A stretch of 64,000 nucleotides of DNA from Alkalimonas collagenimarina (GTDB taxonomy: Bacteria; Pseudomonadota; Gammaproteobacteria; Enterobacterales; Alteromonadaceae), in the NCBI RefSeq assembly GCF_030717845.1, contig NZ_JAUZVZ010000009.1:62001-126000 (forward strand), given 5' to 3'. The notes under the pieces were generated by a model, which searched no databases, was not told the DNA's origin, and was given only the letters and a program-made list of their open reading frames with translations. Both the position numbers and the translations under genes were made by a program. Positions 1-8,163 of the stretch are shown here, piece after piece. The number at the start of each line of letters is the position of its first letter. The first letter of the stretch is position 1.

Positions 1-369
1 GATATCGGTGGTATGGCCGATCAAGCCTCTCAGCAGCGTCCTGCCATTAGCTATGACGATGCCATGAAGGCTAGTGAGCTGGCGCTGGGTGCTGCCAGAG
101 CACAGCAGCGCCAAATATTCTTACTTGGCTTTGGCACACCCTATGAGCTCGAACCCTTATTACCACTGAGCGATGTGGCCATTGTAGCCTACCACCATGG
201 TATTCACCGCGATGCCGATAGCGAGAGACTGGCAGGCCCCACATACAGGGCGGTTGTGGCTGCATTATTCAATCAATCCCCCTTTCACGGGGATCTGCCT
301 GTGCAGCTAAGCATGCCACACTGTGACTTGTGTATTGATGACAGCCTGTCGCAGCAGGGGGCTCTGTGA
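1..369 (+). CDS. GH3-family beta-N-acetylhexosaminidase (NagZ-like), C-terminal end only
   Basis: The frame is open from base 1, so only the last ~122 residues are in the window; the ATG at 13 is probably internal. The visible part (FLLGFGTPYEL, then VAYHHG, then a closing GDLPVQL) resembles the C-terminal alpha/beta domain of two-domain GH3 enzymes such as Bacillus YbbD/NagZ, where the segment ends in G-x-LPV. Family members remove GlcNAc from muropeptides or GlcNAc-MurNAc. The neighbours (PBP4B-like hydrolase, MurQ, MurR-like regulator) fit that role. The stop codon overlaps the next ATG (TGATG), which points to translational coupling. The catalytic N-terminal barrel lies outside the window, so the activity is inferred from family and context. 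Confidence 0.7.
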   Translation, partial: DIGGMADQASQQRPAISYDDAMKASELALGAARAQQRQIFLLGFGTPYELEPLLPLSDVAIVAYHHGIHRDADSERLAGPTYRAVVAALFNQSPFHGDLPVQLSMPHCDLCIDDSLSQQGAL

Positions 370-1988
370 TGTATCGAGCTTTATCATGGCTGGGTTGGTG
401 CTGCTTGAGCACTGCTTCTGTGTTTCCTGCAACTGCCTCTACCTCTGAGTGGGAGATGCTGCTGCGAGGCCCGGCGCAGCTTGAGGTGGAGTTGCCAGAG
501 CAGCGTAGTCAACGTCAGTGGGTCAATGACCGACGGATGTTTTACAGTTATCAGGGGCAAGGCACCTTGTGGCTGGATATGCAGCAGGCGAGTGCGGCGA
601 CGATTATGGTGAATGGCAAGTCACTGAACTTGCCTGAAAACATCACGCAGCAGCCGATGATCCTATCGTTGGCGGATTACACCCGGGATGGCTTGAATCA
701 ACTGCATGTGAAGGCCGTCGAGCCGGAAAATACCAGTATTCAGCTGCGACTGTCCTATCCGGTGTTGCAGCAAGGCAGCGCGGCCGAAGCTGGCTTTTCT
801 TCAGCACGCTTGTCCGAGCTGGATGCGATGATTGAACAAGAAGTGGCAGATGGTTTTCCCGGCGCTGTGTTAGTGGTAGTAAAAGATGGTCGGGTGATCA
901 AAGAAAGCGCTTATGGCTATGCTAGCCGCTACGACTCGGAAGCCAGAGACTTAACAAACCCAGAGCCGATGCAGACCGACACCTTGTTTGATATTGCTTC
1001 AAACAGCAAAATGTACGCGACTGTGTTTGCCCTGATGAAGCTGGTGACTGAAGGCAAGTTGGATATCAATCTACCGATCCAACACTATATTTCCGAGTAT
1101 CAGGGGGATGGTCGCGAACAAAGACTGGTTCGGGATTTGCTGGACCACAGCGCGGGGTATGGCCCGGAGTTGCACTTTTTTAGACCAGATAACCGGTTAG
1201 GTAAGGATTTTTACTCCATTGATGCGCAACGCACCCGGCAGTTGTTAGCCACAGCAGTGCCCTTTGTGCGCGAGCGCGGGCAGAAGTCGGTCTATAGCGA
1301 CACCGGTTTTATGCTGTTGGGCGTCTTGATAGAGCGGATCACCGGCCAGCCGCTGGATCGGTATCTGGAGCAAGCCATTTATCAGCCGCTGGGGCTGGAG
1401 CAGACGTTGTTTAACCCGCTACAAAAAGGCATAGCGCCGCAGCGTATTGCTGCCACTGAACTGGATGGCAATACCCGTGGCGGCATGCGCCAGCAGTTTC
1501 CTGCCATGCGCCGCGGCGTATTAAGAGGCGAAGTGCATGATGAAAAAGCATTTTACTCGTTGGCTGGGGTAGCGGGGCATGCCGGACTGTTCAGCACTGC
1601 CCGGGAGCTTGCTGCCTTGATGATGGTCGCCAACTATGGAGGCTATGGCGATGTGTCGTTATTTAGCCCTGCAGTATTGCAGCAATTTGTACGGCCAGGT
1701 ACTCGCGATCATCGTTTTGGTATGGGCTGGCGCATGGCAGTACAGGGTGATCTGGACTGGCATTTTGGCCCCTACGCTAGCCGTTATGCCTATGGACATA
1801 CTGGCTGGACCGGCACGGCAACGCTTATAGATCCGCATTACGATTTACTAGTGGTGCTACTGACCAACAAAAAGCACTCGCCGATCCGTCGTGATGCGTC
1901 GGGGTATTACTTTGCTGGTGACCGTTTTGAAACCGGCCGTTATGGCAGCGTAATGAGTAAGATTTATGAGGCAATGTTAGGGTTGTAG
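369..1988 (+). CDS. Serine beta-lactamase-like hydrolase, PBP4B/YbbE type
   Basis: A 539-residue exported serine hydrolase of the class C beta-lactamase/DD-peptidase fold. An N-terminal hydrophobic segment (residues ~3-25) looks like a signal peptide. Residues ~30-130 form a small beta-rich domain without recognised motifs. The catalytic domain follows, with SxxK at S211-K214 (SNSK), Y-S-D at 309-311 in the YxN position, and H-T-G at 477-479 in the KTG position. E. coli YfeW (PBP4B) lies beside murQ-murP, and Bacillus YbbE lies in the murQRP-ybbE-nagZ cluster, so the same gene neighbourhood recurs here. It probably cleaves peptide from muropeptides in the periplasm. The ATG at 369 was chosen because a G-rich ribosome-binding site (357-361) sits 7 bases upstream; a GTG at 366 is the alternative. 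Confidence 0.8.
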   Translation: MYRALSWLGWCCLSTASVFPATASTSEWEMLLRGPAQLEVELPEQRSQRQWVNDRRMFYSYQGQGTLWLDMQQASAATIMVNGKSLNLPENITQQPMILSLADYTRDGLNQLHVKAVEPENTSIQLRLSYPVLQQGSAAEAGFSSARLSELDAMIEQEVADGFPGAVLVVVKDGRVIKESAYGYASRYDSEARDLTNPEPMQTDTLFDIASNSKMYATVFALMKLVTEGKLDINLPIQHYISEYQGDGREQRLVRDLLDHSAGYGPELHFFRPDNRLGKDFYSIDAQRTRQLLATAVPFVRERGQKSVYSDTGFMLLGVLIERITGQPLDRYLEQAIYQPLGLEQTLFNPLQKGIAPQRIAATELDGNTRGGMRQQFPAMRRGVLRGEVHDEKAFYSLAGVAGHAGLFSTARELAALMMVANYGGYGDVSLFSPAVLQQFVRPGTRDHRFGMGWRMAVQGDLDWHFGPYASRYAYGHTGWTGTATLIDPHYDLLVVLLTNKKHSPIRRDASGYYFAGDRFETGRYGSVMSKIYEAMLGL

Positions 1989-2190
1989 AACTGCTATAAC
2001 ATACTTGAACCAGAGAGCTTTGTGTAAGGACTGGGTGGCTGGAGATACTTACTCCACCGGCTTCAAGGATCACGTCCCTGTGCCCTTTCAGCCTGCGCAG
2101 CATCCATGCTGCTGTTGCGTAAGTACACCAGCAAACCAGCCCTAGTCTTGGATCGTAAGCTTACTTAGGGATAAAGCATCAGGAGTTTGC

Positions 2191-3804
2191 ATGGATATAA
2201 AATTGACAGCGCTGGACTGGCTGGTATTTGCCGCTTACTTCGTGGTGTTGGCGGGGATGGGGTGGTATTTGAGCCAGCGTCGCTCCGGCGATGCCCGCGA
2301 TTACTTCTTAGGTGGTAACCAGATGCCTGTCTGGGCGGTGGCTATTTCGGTGATGGCGACCTCACAATCGGCTGCCACTTTTCTGGGGGGGCCTGATCAA
2401 GGTTTTCGTGGCGACTTGACCTATATGGCCACCAATATCGGTGCATTTATCGCCGCCTTTGTGGTGATGGCATTTTTGATCCCTCGCTATTATCAGGCAC
2501 GAGTCAGTACGGTTTATGGCTTGTTGGAACAACGCTTTGGAGCGTCTGCCAAGCGCCATGCCGGTGGCATGTACCTGTTTGGCCGGGTGTTTGCCAGTGG
2601 TGCCCGTCTTTATATGGCCGCGATCGCTGTGTCGATGGTGATGTTTCATAACATTCAGGCCGATAGTGTGGTGATGTCTATTTTGCTGCTGGCTTTTGGT
2701 GCGCTGGCATATTCAGTCGTGGGAGGAATTCGTTCGGTTATTTATACCGATGCGTTGCAATGCGGCGTCTATGTGCTGGCGGCTTTGGCTGTGCTCGCTT
2801 ATTTATTGTGGATGATCCCGGCTGATATGAGCACTATTTTTAGTGCGCTTCGACAACCACTGGATGGCTCCGGTTCAAAATTAATGGTGCTGGATTTTTC
2901 ATTGGATTTCAGTTCGACTGGTGTCTTTACGTTTTGGTCCGCTATTACCGGTTTTGTGCTGCTGAATATTGCAGCCTTTGGTATGGATCAGGACATGACC
3001 CAGCGCGTCCTCACCTGTAAAGACGGCCGCTCGGGCGCTAGCGCTATGTTGCTGTCGGTGGTGATGATTATTCCGGTGATGTTGCTGTTTATTTTTATTG
3101 GTATGCTGCTGTATATTTTTTATCAACGGCCAGATTTAATGCAGCAGGGCACTGAACTGGGTACGACTTTCGCAGGGGAGTCCGTCACCGTGTTTATGTA
3201 CTATGTATTGAATGAGATGCCAGCAGGACTAAGAGGCTTGGTGACCGTGGGGGTAGTAGCTGCTGCGTTATCGACCATGACTTCAGGTTTAAACTCAATG
3301 TCTTCTGTGTTGATTCAGGATTTATACCGGCCATGGAAAGAACGTCGCCACGTGAAGGATTCAGACACATCTCAGAGCCAGAGAGAACGACACTTTGTTC
3401 GTGCTGGTCAGCTTGGTATGTTGCTGACTGCGATGGCGTTATCCGGTATGGCGGTATTGTGTTTTTATTGGCAGCAATACAGTGATATGCCGCTGCTGGC
3501 ATTTGCGCTCAGTGTAATGGTTTTCTCATACAGCGGCTTATTAGGGGTGTACTTTACCGTGCTGTTGACCAACCGTGGTAATGCCCGCAGTGTTACTGCC
3601 GCACTCATTACTGGCTTTTTGGTGACCTTATTCTTTCAGCCCTATGTACTGAGTTTATTTGATCCATGGTTTGCTGGTTGGGATTTAGGCTTTACCTGGC
3701 AGTTATGTATCGGTACCTTAATTGCTTTTGTGGTGTGCTGTTTGGGACGATCTGTCCAGCACACGCCATCCATTCAACTTGACGCTACAGGAGACGCACA
3801 GTGA
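2191..3804 (+). CDS. Sodium:solute symporter family transporter, probably for an amino sugar
   Basis: A 537-residue inner-membrane protein of the SSS/SSF family. It has about 13 hydrophobic segments, an N-terminal helix (LDWLVFAAYFVVLAGMG) followed by the family's RRSGDARDYFLGG loop, and a conserved ATSQSAATFLGGP stretch in TM2. A clear ribosome-binding site (AGGAG) precedes the ATG. The end overlaps the kinase start by four bases. E. coli imports MurNAc through the PTS protein MurP, which phosphorylates it on entry; here a sodium symporter plus a separate cytoplasmic kinase sit in the same place, so unmodified MurNAc, anhydro-MurNAc or GlcNAc is the likely cargo. The substrate is inferred only from neighbours. 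The 202 bases before the gene hold no recognised coding sequence. Confidence 0.8.
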   Translation: MDIKLTALDWLVFAAYFVVLAGMGWYLSQRRSGDARDYFLGGNQMPVWAVAISVMATSQSAATFLGGPDQGFRGDLTYMATNIGAFIAAFVVMAFLIPRYYQARVSTVYGLLEQRFGASAKRHAGGMYLFGRVFASGARLYMAAIAVSMVMFHNIQADSVVMSILLLAFGALAYSVVGGIRSVIYTDALQCGVYVLAALAVLAYLLWMIPADMSTIFSALRQPLDGSGSKLMVLDFSLDFSSTGVFTFWSAITGFVLLNIAAFGMDQDMTQRVLTCKDGRSGASAMLLSVVMIIPVMLLFIFIGMLLYIFYQRPDLMQQGTELGTTFAGESVTVFMYYVLNEMPAGLRGLVTVGVVAAALSTMTSGLNSMSSVLIQDLYRPWKERRHVKDSDTSQSQRERHFVRAGQLGMLLTAMALSGMAVLCFYWQQYSDMPLLAFALSVMVFSYSGLLGVYFTVLLTNRGNARSVTAALITGFLVTLFFQPYVLSLFDPWFAGWDLGFTWQLCIGTLIAFVVCCLGRSVQHTPSIQLDATGDAQ

Positions 3805-4694
3805 CCGATTTCGTACTGGGCATAGATGCGGGAGGCACCAAAACTCTGGGCCGGCTGCAACAACGGAGTACAGGCCGGAGCTGGCAGCTGAAAATGGGCT
3901 CAGCATCGCTGACCAATGATTACAATAATGCTGCGGCGACCTTGTATCAGCTGATCAGTAACTTATTTGAACTGGCGCAATGCACCGGCGAGCAGGTGAC
4001 CGTAGTCGCTGGGGTACCTGGGGCCGGCAACTTGCAGCTACGCAAATCGTTGGAGCTGCACTTAGCAGAATTATGCCCGAATTTATGGATCACCACCGAT
4101 GCCAAAACCTCGGTCTATGGTGCTAACCATGGTCAGCCGGTTGTGGTGGTTGCCTTGGGAACCGGCTCTGTCGGTATGCGACTGGAAGCCAATGGTGAAG
4201 AGCGCCAGTTTGGTGGCTGGGGCTTTATCATTGGTGATGAAGGTAGTGGTGCTATTTTAGGCAAGATGGCGGTTCGTCAGGTCTTGGATGAGTTAGATCG
4301 TACCCGTCGTTTCGGCTCCAGGTTGGCCAAAGCGGTGACGGCGGTTATCGGTACTGATCCAGCGAATATTTTATCCTGGTTGAAAAATGCGGCGGTTAAT
4401 GATTTCTCGCGTCTGGCCCCGTTGGTGTTACCGCTTGCTCAAACCTGTCCGCAAGCCTCTACAGTCTTCAAACGTTATTTGGTGGATGTGGTGGAATTGA
4501 TCGACTTATCTTGTCTGGAGGTCGATTTACCGGTGGTTATACTCGGGGGGCTCGCTGAGGGGACTATTCCTCATTTGCCGGAGCGGATCCGCCGCAACAT
4601 TATTCCTGCTTCAGGGACTTCAGTGGATGGCGCTCTGCTACTGGCTGATAAGTGGCTGGGCGGTGAGTTAAAAAAAACCGAGCCCATGTTTTAA
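3801..4694 (+). CDS. BadF/BadG/BcrA/BcrD-family sugar kinase (MurNAc or GlcNAc kinase-like)
   Basis: A 297-residue ASKHA-fold kinase. The N-terminal phosphate-1 motif is GIDAGGTKT (residues ~7-15), a second glycine loop reads ALGTGSVG, and GDEGSGA follows, all typical of the GlcNAc kinase/BadF ATPase family. The Clostridium acetobutylicum MurK enzyme, which phosphorylates MurNAc and GlcNAc, belongs to this family. Placed between a symporter and MurQ, it would make MurNAc-6-phosphate, the MurQ substrate. The GTG start at 3801 overlaps the symporter stop and has a GGAG ribosome-binding site. GlcNAc kinase alone, or anhydro-MurNAc kinase activity, cannot be excluded; the sequence is not AnmK-like. 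Confidence 0.75.
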   Translation: MTDFVLGIDAGGTKTLGRLQQRSTGRSWQLKMGSASLTNDYNNAAATLYQLISNLFELAQCTGEQVTVVAGVPGAGNLQLRKSLELHLAELCPNLWITTDAKTSVYGANHGQPVVVVALGTGSVGMRLEANGEERQFGGWGFIIGDEGSGAILGKMAVRQVLDELDRTRRFGSRLAKAVTAVIGTDPANILSWLKNAAVNDFSRLAPLVLPLAQTCPQASTVFKRYLVDVVELIDLSCLEVDLPVVILGGLAEGTIPHLPERIRRNIIPASGTSVDGALLLADKWLGGELKKTEPMF

Positions 4695-4745
4695 ATGACG
4701 AGTAAAACACCTGAGTGATAAGGGAAACCAAATGAGTACATTGCT

Positions 4746-5702
4746 ATGAATCAAAAGCCAGAATTAGCTGAGGCGCAAGAGCAGCAACTGCTTGAGGAAC
4801 TCAATGTCTTCTTATCGGAAAGCCGTAACCCGGATACTCTGGATTTGGATACACTAAGTACCTTGCACTTGCTGGAGCGGATTAATCAGGCTGATCAGCA
4901 GGTGCCGCTTGTGATCAAACAGATTTTGGCTGATGTTGCTAAAGCAGTTGATGCTATCGTGGCTGCTTTCTCAAAGGGTGGGCGTTTAATTTATATCGGC
5001 GCTGGCACCAGCGGACGTTTGGGCGTATTGGACGCTGCGGAATGTCCTCCCACTTTCAGTACACCTCCTGAGCAGGTGCAGGCGCTGATCGCTGGCGGTG
5101 AGTCCGCCATTTTACGCGCAGTGGAAGGTGCTGAAGATAGCAAAGAACAGGGGGTAGCTGACCTGCAAGCCATTGAGCTTAGTGCGAAAGATGTCGTTGT
5201 TGGTATTGCGGCCAGTGGCCGTACACCTTATGTGGTAGGCGCCCTTGACTATGCCAATCAGGTGGGTGCAATCACGGTCGCCATCAGTTGCAACCCAGAT
5301 ACCGCAGTGTTGAACACTGCGGCTATTGCGATTTGTGCCGCGGTCGGTCCTGAAGTGCTCACCGGTTCTACCCGTATGAAATCAGGCACGGCACAAAAGT
5401 TGATTTTAAATATGCTATCTACTGCCAGCATGATCAAAAGTGGCAAAGTGTATCAAAACCTTATGGTCGATGTGCATGCCAGCAATCAAAAGCTCTGGGT
5501 AAGAGCGGCTCGAATTGTCACTCAAGCAACGGGCTGCAGCCATGAAGTAGCGAAAGCGATGCTGGCCGACTCTGATTACAATGCCAAGCTGGCGATTTTA
5601 CGTATTTTAACGGGAAAAGATCGACAGGCCGCAGGGCAATTGTTGCAAGAAAAACAGGGTTTTTTGCGTGAAGCTATCGCAACGACTGATTCGAGCGACT
5701 AA
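4746..5702 (+). CDS. murQ: N-acetylmuramic acid 6-phosphate etherase MurQ
   Basis: A 318-residue cytoplasmic etherase that splits MurNAc-6-P into GlcNAc-6-P and D-lactate. It has one SIS sugar-phosphate isomerase domain with the signature [19 protein letters not shown] (residues ~86-104). E99 and E130 align with the E. coli catalytic pair Glu83/Glu114, and [11 protein letters not shown] follows. Length and colinearity with E. coli MurQ are good. The ATG at 4746 has no ribosome-binding site at normal distance; instead a 5-codon open frame (ATG at 4732, encoding MSTLL) with AAGGGAAA upstream stops at TGA 4747-4749, overlapping the murQ ATG. Translation may therefore be coupled to this mini-frame. 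Confidence 0.93.
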   Translation: MNQKPELAEAQEQQLLEELNVFLSESRNPDTLDLDTLSTLHLLERINQADQQVPLVIKQILADVAKAVDAIVAAFSKGGRLIYIGAGTSGRLGVLDAAECPPTFSTPPEQVQALIAGGESAILRAVEGAEDSKEQGVADLQAIELSAKDVVVGIAASGRTPYVVGALDYANQVGAITVAISCNPDTAVLNTAAIAICAAVGPEVLTGSTRMKSGTAQKLILNMLSTASMIKSGKVYQNLMVDVHASNQKLWVRAARIVTQATGCSHEVAKAMLADSDYNAKLAILRILTGKDRQAAGQLLQEKQGFLREAIATTDSSD

Positions 5703-5730
5703 AGTTTTCAGGACAACCCCTGCATTGGGG

Positions 5731-5776
5731 TGGAATAATTTATTCTATGCAGCTATGATGATGAATAAATAATTCA
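5731..5776 (+). promoter_or_regulatory. Two AT-rich palindromes upstream of lysA, candidate operators
   Basis: 5731-5747 is a 17-base palindrome with one mismatched pair (core GAATAATTTATTC). 5762-5776 is a second palindrome of similar composition (TGAATAAATAATTCA) with one mismatch. Both share GAATAA/TTATTC-like arms and lie between murQ and the lysA ribosome-binding site. They could be binding sites for the MurR-like regulator encoded downstream. This is inference from symmetry and position only. Confidence 0.35.
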
Positions 5777-5808
5777 ACTCCCTGTTGCAGGGGTCTGGAG
5801 TCCTTGTT

Positions 5809-7062
5809 ATGGCTATCGCTTATCAGCAGCAGGAATTGCACATCGAGCAACTTGCTGCATCCTCTTTATTGCAGCGCTACGGTTCCCCGTGCTATGTCTA
5901 TTCCAAACAACAATTCCTCGCTAATTTTCATGCGTTTGAACAAGCTGCGACGGGCTTGGATGCGTTGATCTGCTTTGCCGTCAAAGCCAACTCCAATCTG
6001 GCAGTATTGAGCTTGCTAGGCAAAGCGGGTGCTGGAGCGGATGTGGTATCTGGCGGAGAATTACGCCGTGCGCTGGCTGCGGGTATCCCAGCTGAACGGA
6101 TTGTGTACTCCGGGGTTGGTAAAAACTCAGCGGATATGCAACTAGCACTCAATGCGGGGATCTTGCAATTTAATGTGGAGTCGGTCCCTGAGTTGGAGCG
6201 ATTGAGTCGTGTTGCTACTGAGTGTGGCAAAGTCGCAGCCGTTGCGGTGCGGGTCAATCCAGATGTGGATGCCGGGACCCATGAAAAAATTGCCACAGGC
6301 AAGGCCGAGAATAAGTTTGGTATTGCCTGGCAGCAAGTGGATGAAGTGTATGCACTAGCAGCTCGTCTGCCGGGGATCTCCATTCAAGGGGTCGATATGC
6401 ATATCGGCTCACAAATTACCAGTTTGACTCCATACCGAACTGCCTTTGAACGTATGCTGGAATTAGTGCAAAGGCTGCAGGCAATGGGGCACCCAATCCA
6501 GACCATCGATATTGGTGGTGGCTTAGGTGTGTTGTATCCCGATACCAAACAAGCGGTGAGTATTGCCGATTACATGGCGTTAGTTCGCGAGGTATTTGCT
6601 AATAGTCAGTGCCGTCTGATCATGGAACCTGGTCGCTCACTGGCTGCAAATACGGGTGTGTTGCTGTGTCAGGTCGAGTATATCAAGCAAGGCCCCCAGA
6701 AGCGGTTTTTAATTCTGGATGCGGCGATGAATGATTTATTGCGTCCGGCCATGTATGGTGCGGTGCACGATGTCTGGCCGGTGCGACAAGTGCCAGAGCG
6801 TGAGTTGGTACGTTATGATGTAGTGGGGCCGGTGTGTGAAACTGGCGATACCTTTAGTCTGGGGCAGCTACTGCCTGAGCTACACGCTGGCGAGGCGGTA
6901 GCGCTTGGACAGGCTGGTGCTTACGGTGCGGTGATGGCGTCGTTCTACAATACCCGCGCCATCACACCTGAGGTTTTGGTCAGTGGCAATCAGTCTGCTT
7001 TGATCCGTCGGCGTATCGAGGTCGATGATCAGCTCAATTGGGATCAATTGCCAGATTTTTAA
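5809..7062 (+). CDS. lysA: Diaminopimelate decarboxylase
   Basis: A 417-residue PLP enzyme that converts meso-diaminopimelate to L-lysine. It has the alanine-racemase-like barrel with the PLP lysine in CFAVKANSN (K59), the HIGSQ motif, the phosphate-binding GGGLG, EPGRS, and the CETGDTF motif whose cysteine completes the active site across the dimer. Length matches E. coli LysA (420). The ATG at 5809 has GGAG at proper spacing; the longer frame from a TTG at 5785 lacks support. Its position inside a MurNAc cluster suggests use of DAP released from peptidoglycan peptides, although it may equally be the only lysA of the cell. Confidence 0.92.
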   Translation: MAIAYQQQELHIEQLAASSLLQRYGSPCYVYSKQQFLANFHAFEQAATGLDALICFAVKANSNLAVLSLLGKAGAGADVVSGGELRRALAAGIPAERIVYSGVGKNSADMQLALNAGILQFNVESVPELERLSRVATECGKVAAVAVRVNPDVDAGTHEKIATGKAENKFGIAWQQVDEVYALAARLPGISIQGVDMHIGSQITSLTPYRTAFERMLELVQRLQAMGHPIQTIDIGGGLGVLYPDTKQAVSIADYMALVREVFANSQCRLIMEPGRSLAANTGVLLCQVEYIKQGPQKRFLILDAAMNDLLRPAMYGAVHDVWPVRQVPERELVRYDVVGPVCETGDTFSLGQLLPELHAGEAVALGQAGAYGAVMASFYNTRAITPEVLVSGNQSALIRRRIEVDDQLNWDQLPDF

Positions 7063-7067
7063 CATTG

Positions 7068-7097
7068 TTTACCGCGGATAGGCTGTCGGGTTATAGT
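7068..7097 (+). promoter_or_regulatory. Possible sigma-70 promoter for the RpiR-family regulator
   Basis: TTTACC (7068-7073) and TATAGT (7092-7097) are separated by 18 bases, upstream of the regulator start at 7177. The match is moderate and rests on sequence alone. Confidence 0.3.
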
Positions 7098-7176
7098 AGG
7101 GCAAGATAAGGATATTAATAGCCTATTGTCGCCACCCTGGCTCGGATCTGGCCTTAACACGAGTATAAAAACAATT

Positions 7177-8016
7177 ATGGTGTGTCTACTGAAAATCAGA
7201 GGTTTGCAGGATCAAATGTCTGCTATCGAACGCAAGCTTGCTGACTTTATTCTGGATAATTCGCATTTGTTACGCGATTACTCGTCGCAGCAGTTGGCTG
7301 ATGCTGTGGGTGTCAGCCAATCCAGTGTGGTGAAGTTTTGTCAGAAAGTTGGTTACAAAGGCTATCCAGATTTTAAACTAGCAGTCAGCGAAGCCTTGGT
7401 GGCTCAATCCAGCTATAGTCGTGATGAACCGACCGATGTGACGAAAGCTCCCTTGGCAGAAGTGGAACAGTTTCAATACCAGCTGGCCGCTAACTTTCGT
7501 ACTCTAACCGAAATCAATGAAACCAAGACGTTAGAGCGGGCGGTCAAAGTACTGGATTCTGCCGATAAAATTTTGCTGTCAGGTTTCGGTGGTTCAGGTC
7601 TGGTAGCGGCCGATTTTTCTTTTCGTTTGCAGCAATTGGGCAAAACCGTCTGTTATCATCCGGACCCAGCAGTGCAGTTGCAATTTAGTGCTCAGTTGAC
7701 TGAGCAGAGTGTGTTACTGGCCGTGTCACAGAGCGGTGAAAACCAAGATGTGCTGCGATTGGCCCGGCAGCTTAAACCGCAAAAAGTCCAATTGATCTCA
7801 GTCACTTCATTTAAAACCAATCCCCTTAGTTTATTAGCGCAGACCGCATTGTATGTGCTTGGGGGGGACAGCAGCCCCCGGTTAGACCCTTTACTGGAAC
7901 AGTTAAGCGCGCAACACTTGTGTCACTTACTGTATTTACAGCTCAGCAAAAAAACCAACAATGCGAAAGTGCTTGAGCACAGTCAGCGGCTGATGAAAGA
8001 ACTGGCTCAGCGATAG
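7177..8016 (+). CDS. RpiR/MurR-family transcriptional regulator (HTH + SIS)
   Basis: A 279-residue cytoplasmic regulator with an N-terminal RpiR-type helix-turn-helix (residues ~1-75, including SSQQLADAVGVSQSSVVKF) and a C-terminal SIS sugar-phosphate-binding domain (~120-250; SGFGGSGLVAADFSF and AVSQSGEN). The N-terminus MVCLLKIRGLQ aligns with E. coli MurR (MLYLTKIRNAE), which is why the ATG at 7177 was chosen over the longer frame from 7126. E. coli MurR represses murQP and responds to MurNAc-6-P, so this protein probably controls the cluster upstream. A strong terminator follows the gene. Confidence 0.85.
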   Translation: MVCLLKIRGLQDQMSAIERKLADFILDNSHLLRDYSSQQLADAVGVSQSSVVKFCQKVGYKGYPDFKLAVSEALVAQSSYSRDEPTDVTKAPLAEVEQFQYQLAANFRTLTEINETKTLERAVKVLDSADKILLSGFGGSGLVAADFSFRLQQLGKTVCYHPDPAVQLQFSAQLTEQSVLLAVSQSGENQDVLRLARQLKPQKVQLISVTSFKTNPLSLLAQTALYVLGGDSSPRLDPLLEQLSAQHLCHLLYLQLSKKTNNAKVLEHSQRLMKELAQR

Positions 8017-8071
8017 CGACTCCAGGTATAGATCTTCTCGTTTCTTGTAGCTGGTTTAGTGATGCCAGCAA

Positions 8072-8096
8072 AAGCCCTGTTTACAGGGCTTTTTTG
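8072..8096 (+). terminator. Rho-independent terminator after the MurR-like gene
   Basis: The stem AAGCCCTGT/ACAGGGCTT (8072-8080 and 8083-8091) is followed by a T run. It closes the plus-strand cluster. Confidence 0.85.
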
Positions 8097-8114
8097 ATGC
8101 GAAAAATTAATGCA

Positions 8115-8141
8115 GAAAAAAGCCAGCGACAAGCGCTGGCT
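8115..8141 (-). terminator. Rho-independent terminator of the RND operon
   Basis: On the minus strand AGCCAGCG/CGCTGGCT (arms 8134-8141 and 8121-8128, loop of 5) is followed by TTTTTT. It lies just past the RND permease stop. Confidence 0.8.
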
Positions 8142-8163
8142 GGGCAAAAGACTAAGTAAACAC

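Noticed and set aside
5928-6383. A 151-residue minus-strand frame inside lysA.
   Set aside because: Antisense to the conserved PLP-binding region of lysA.
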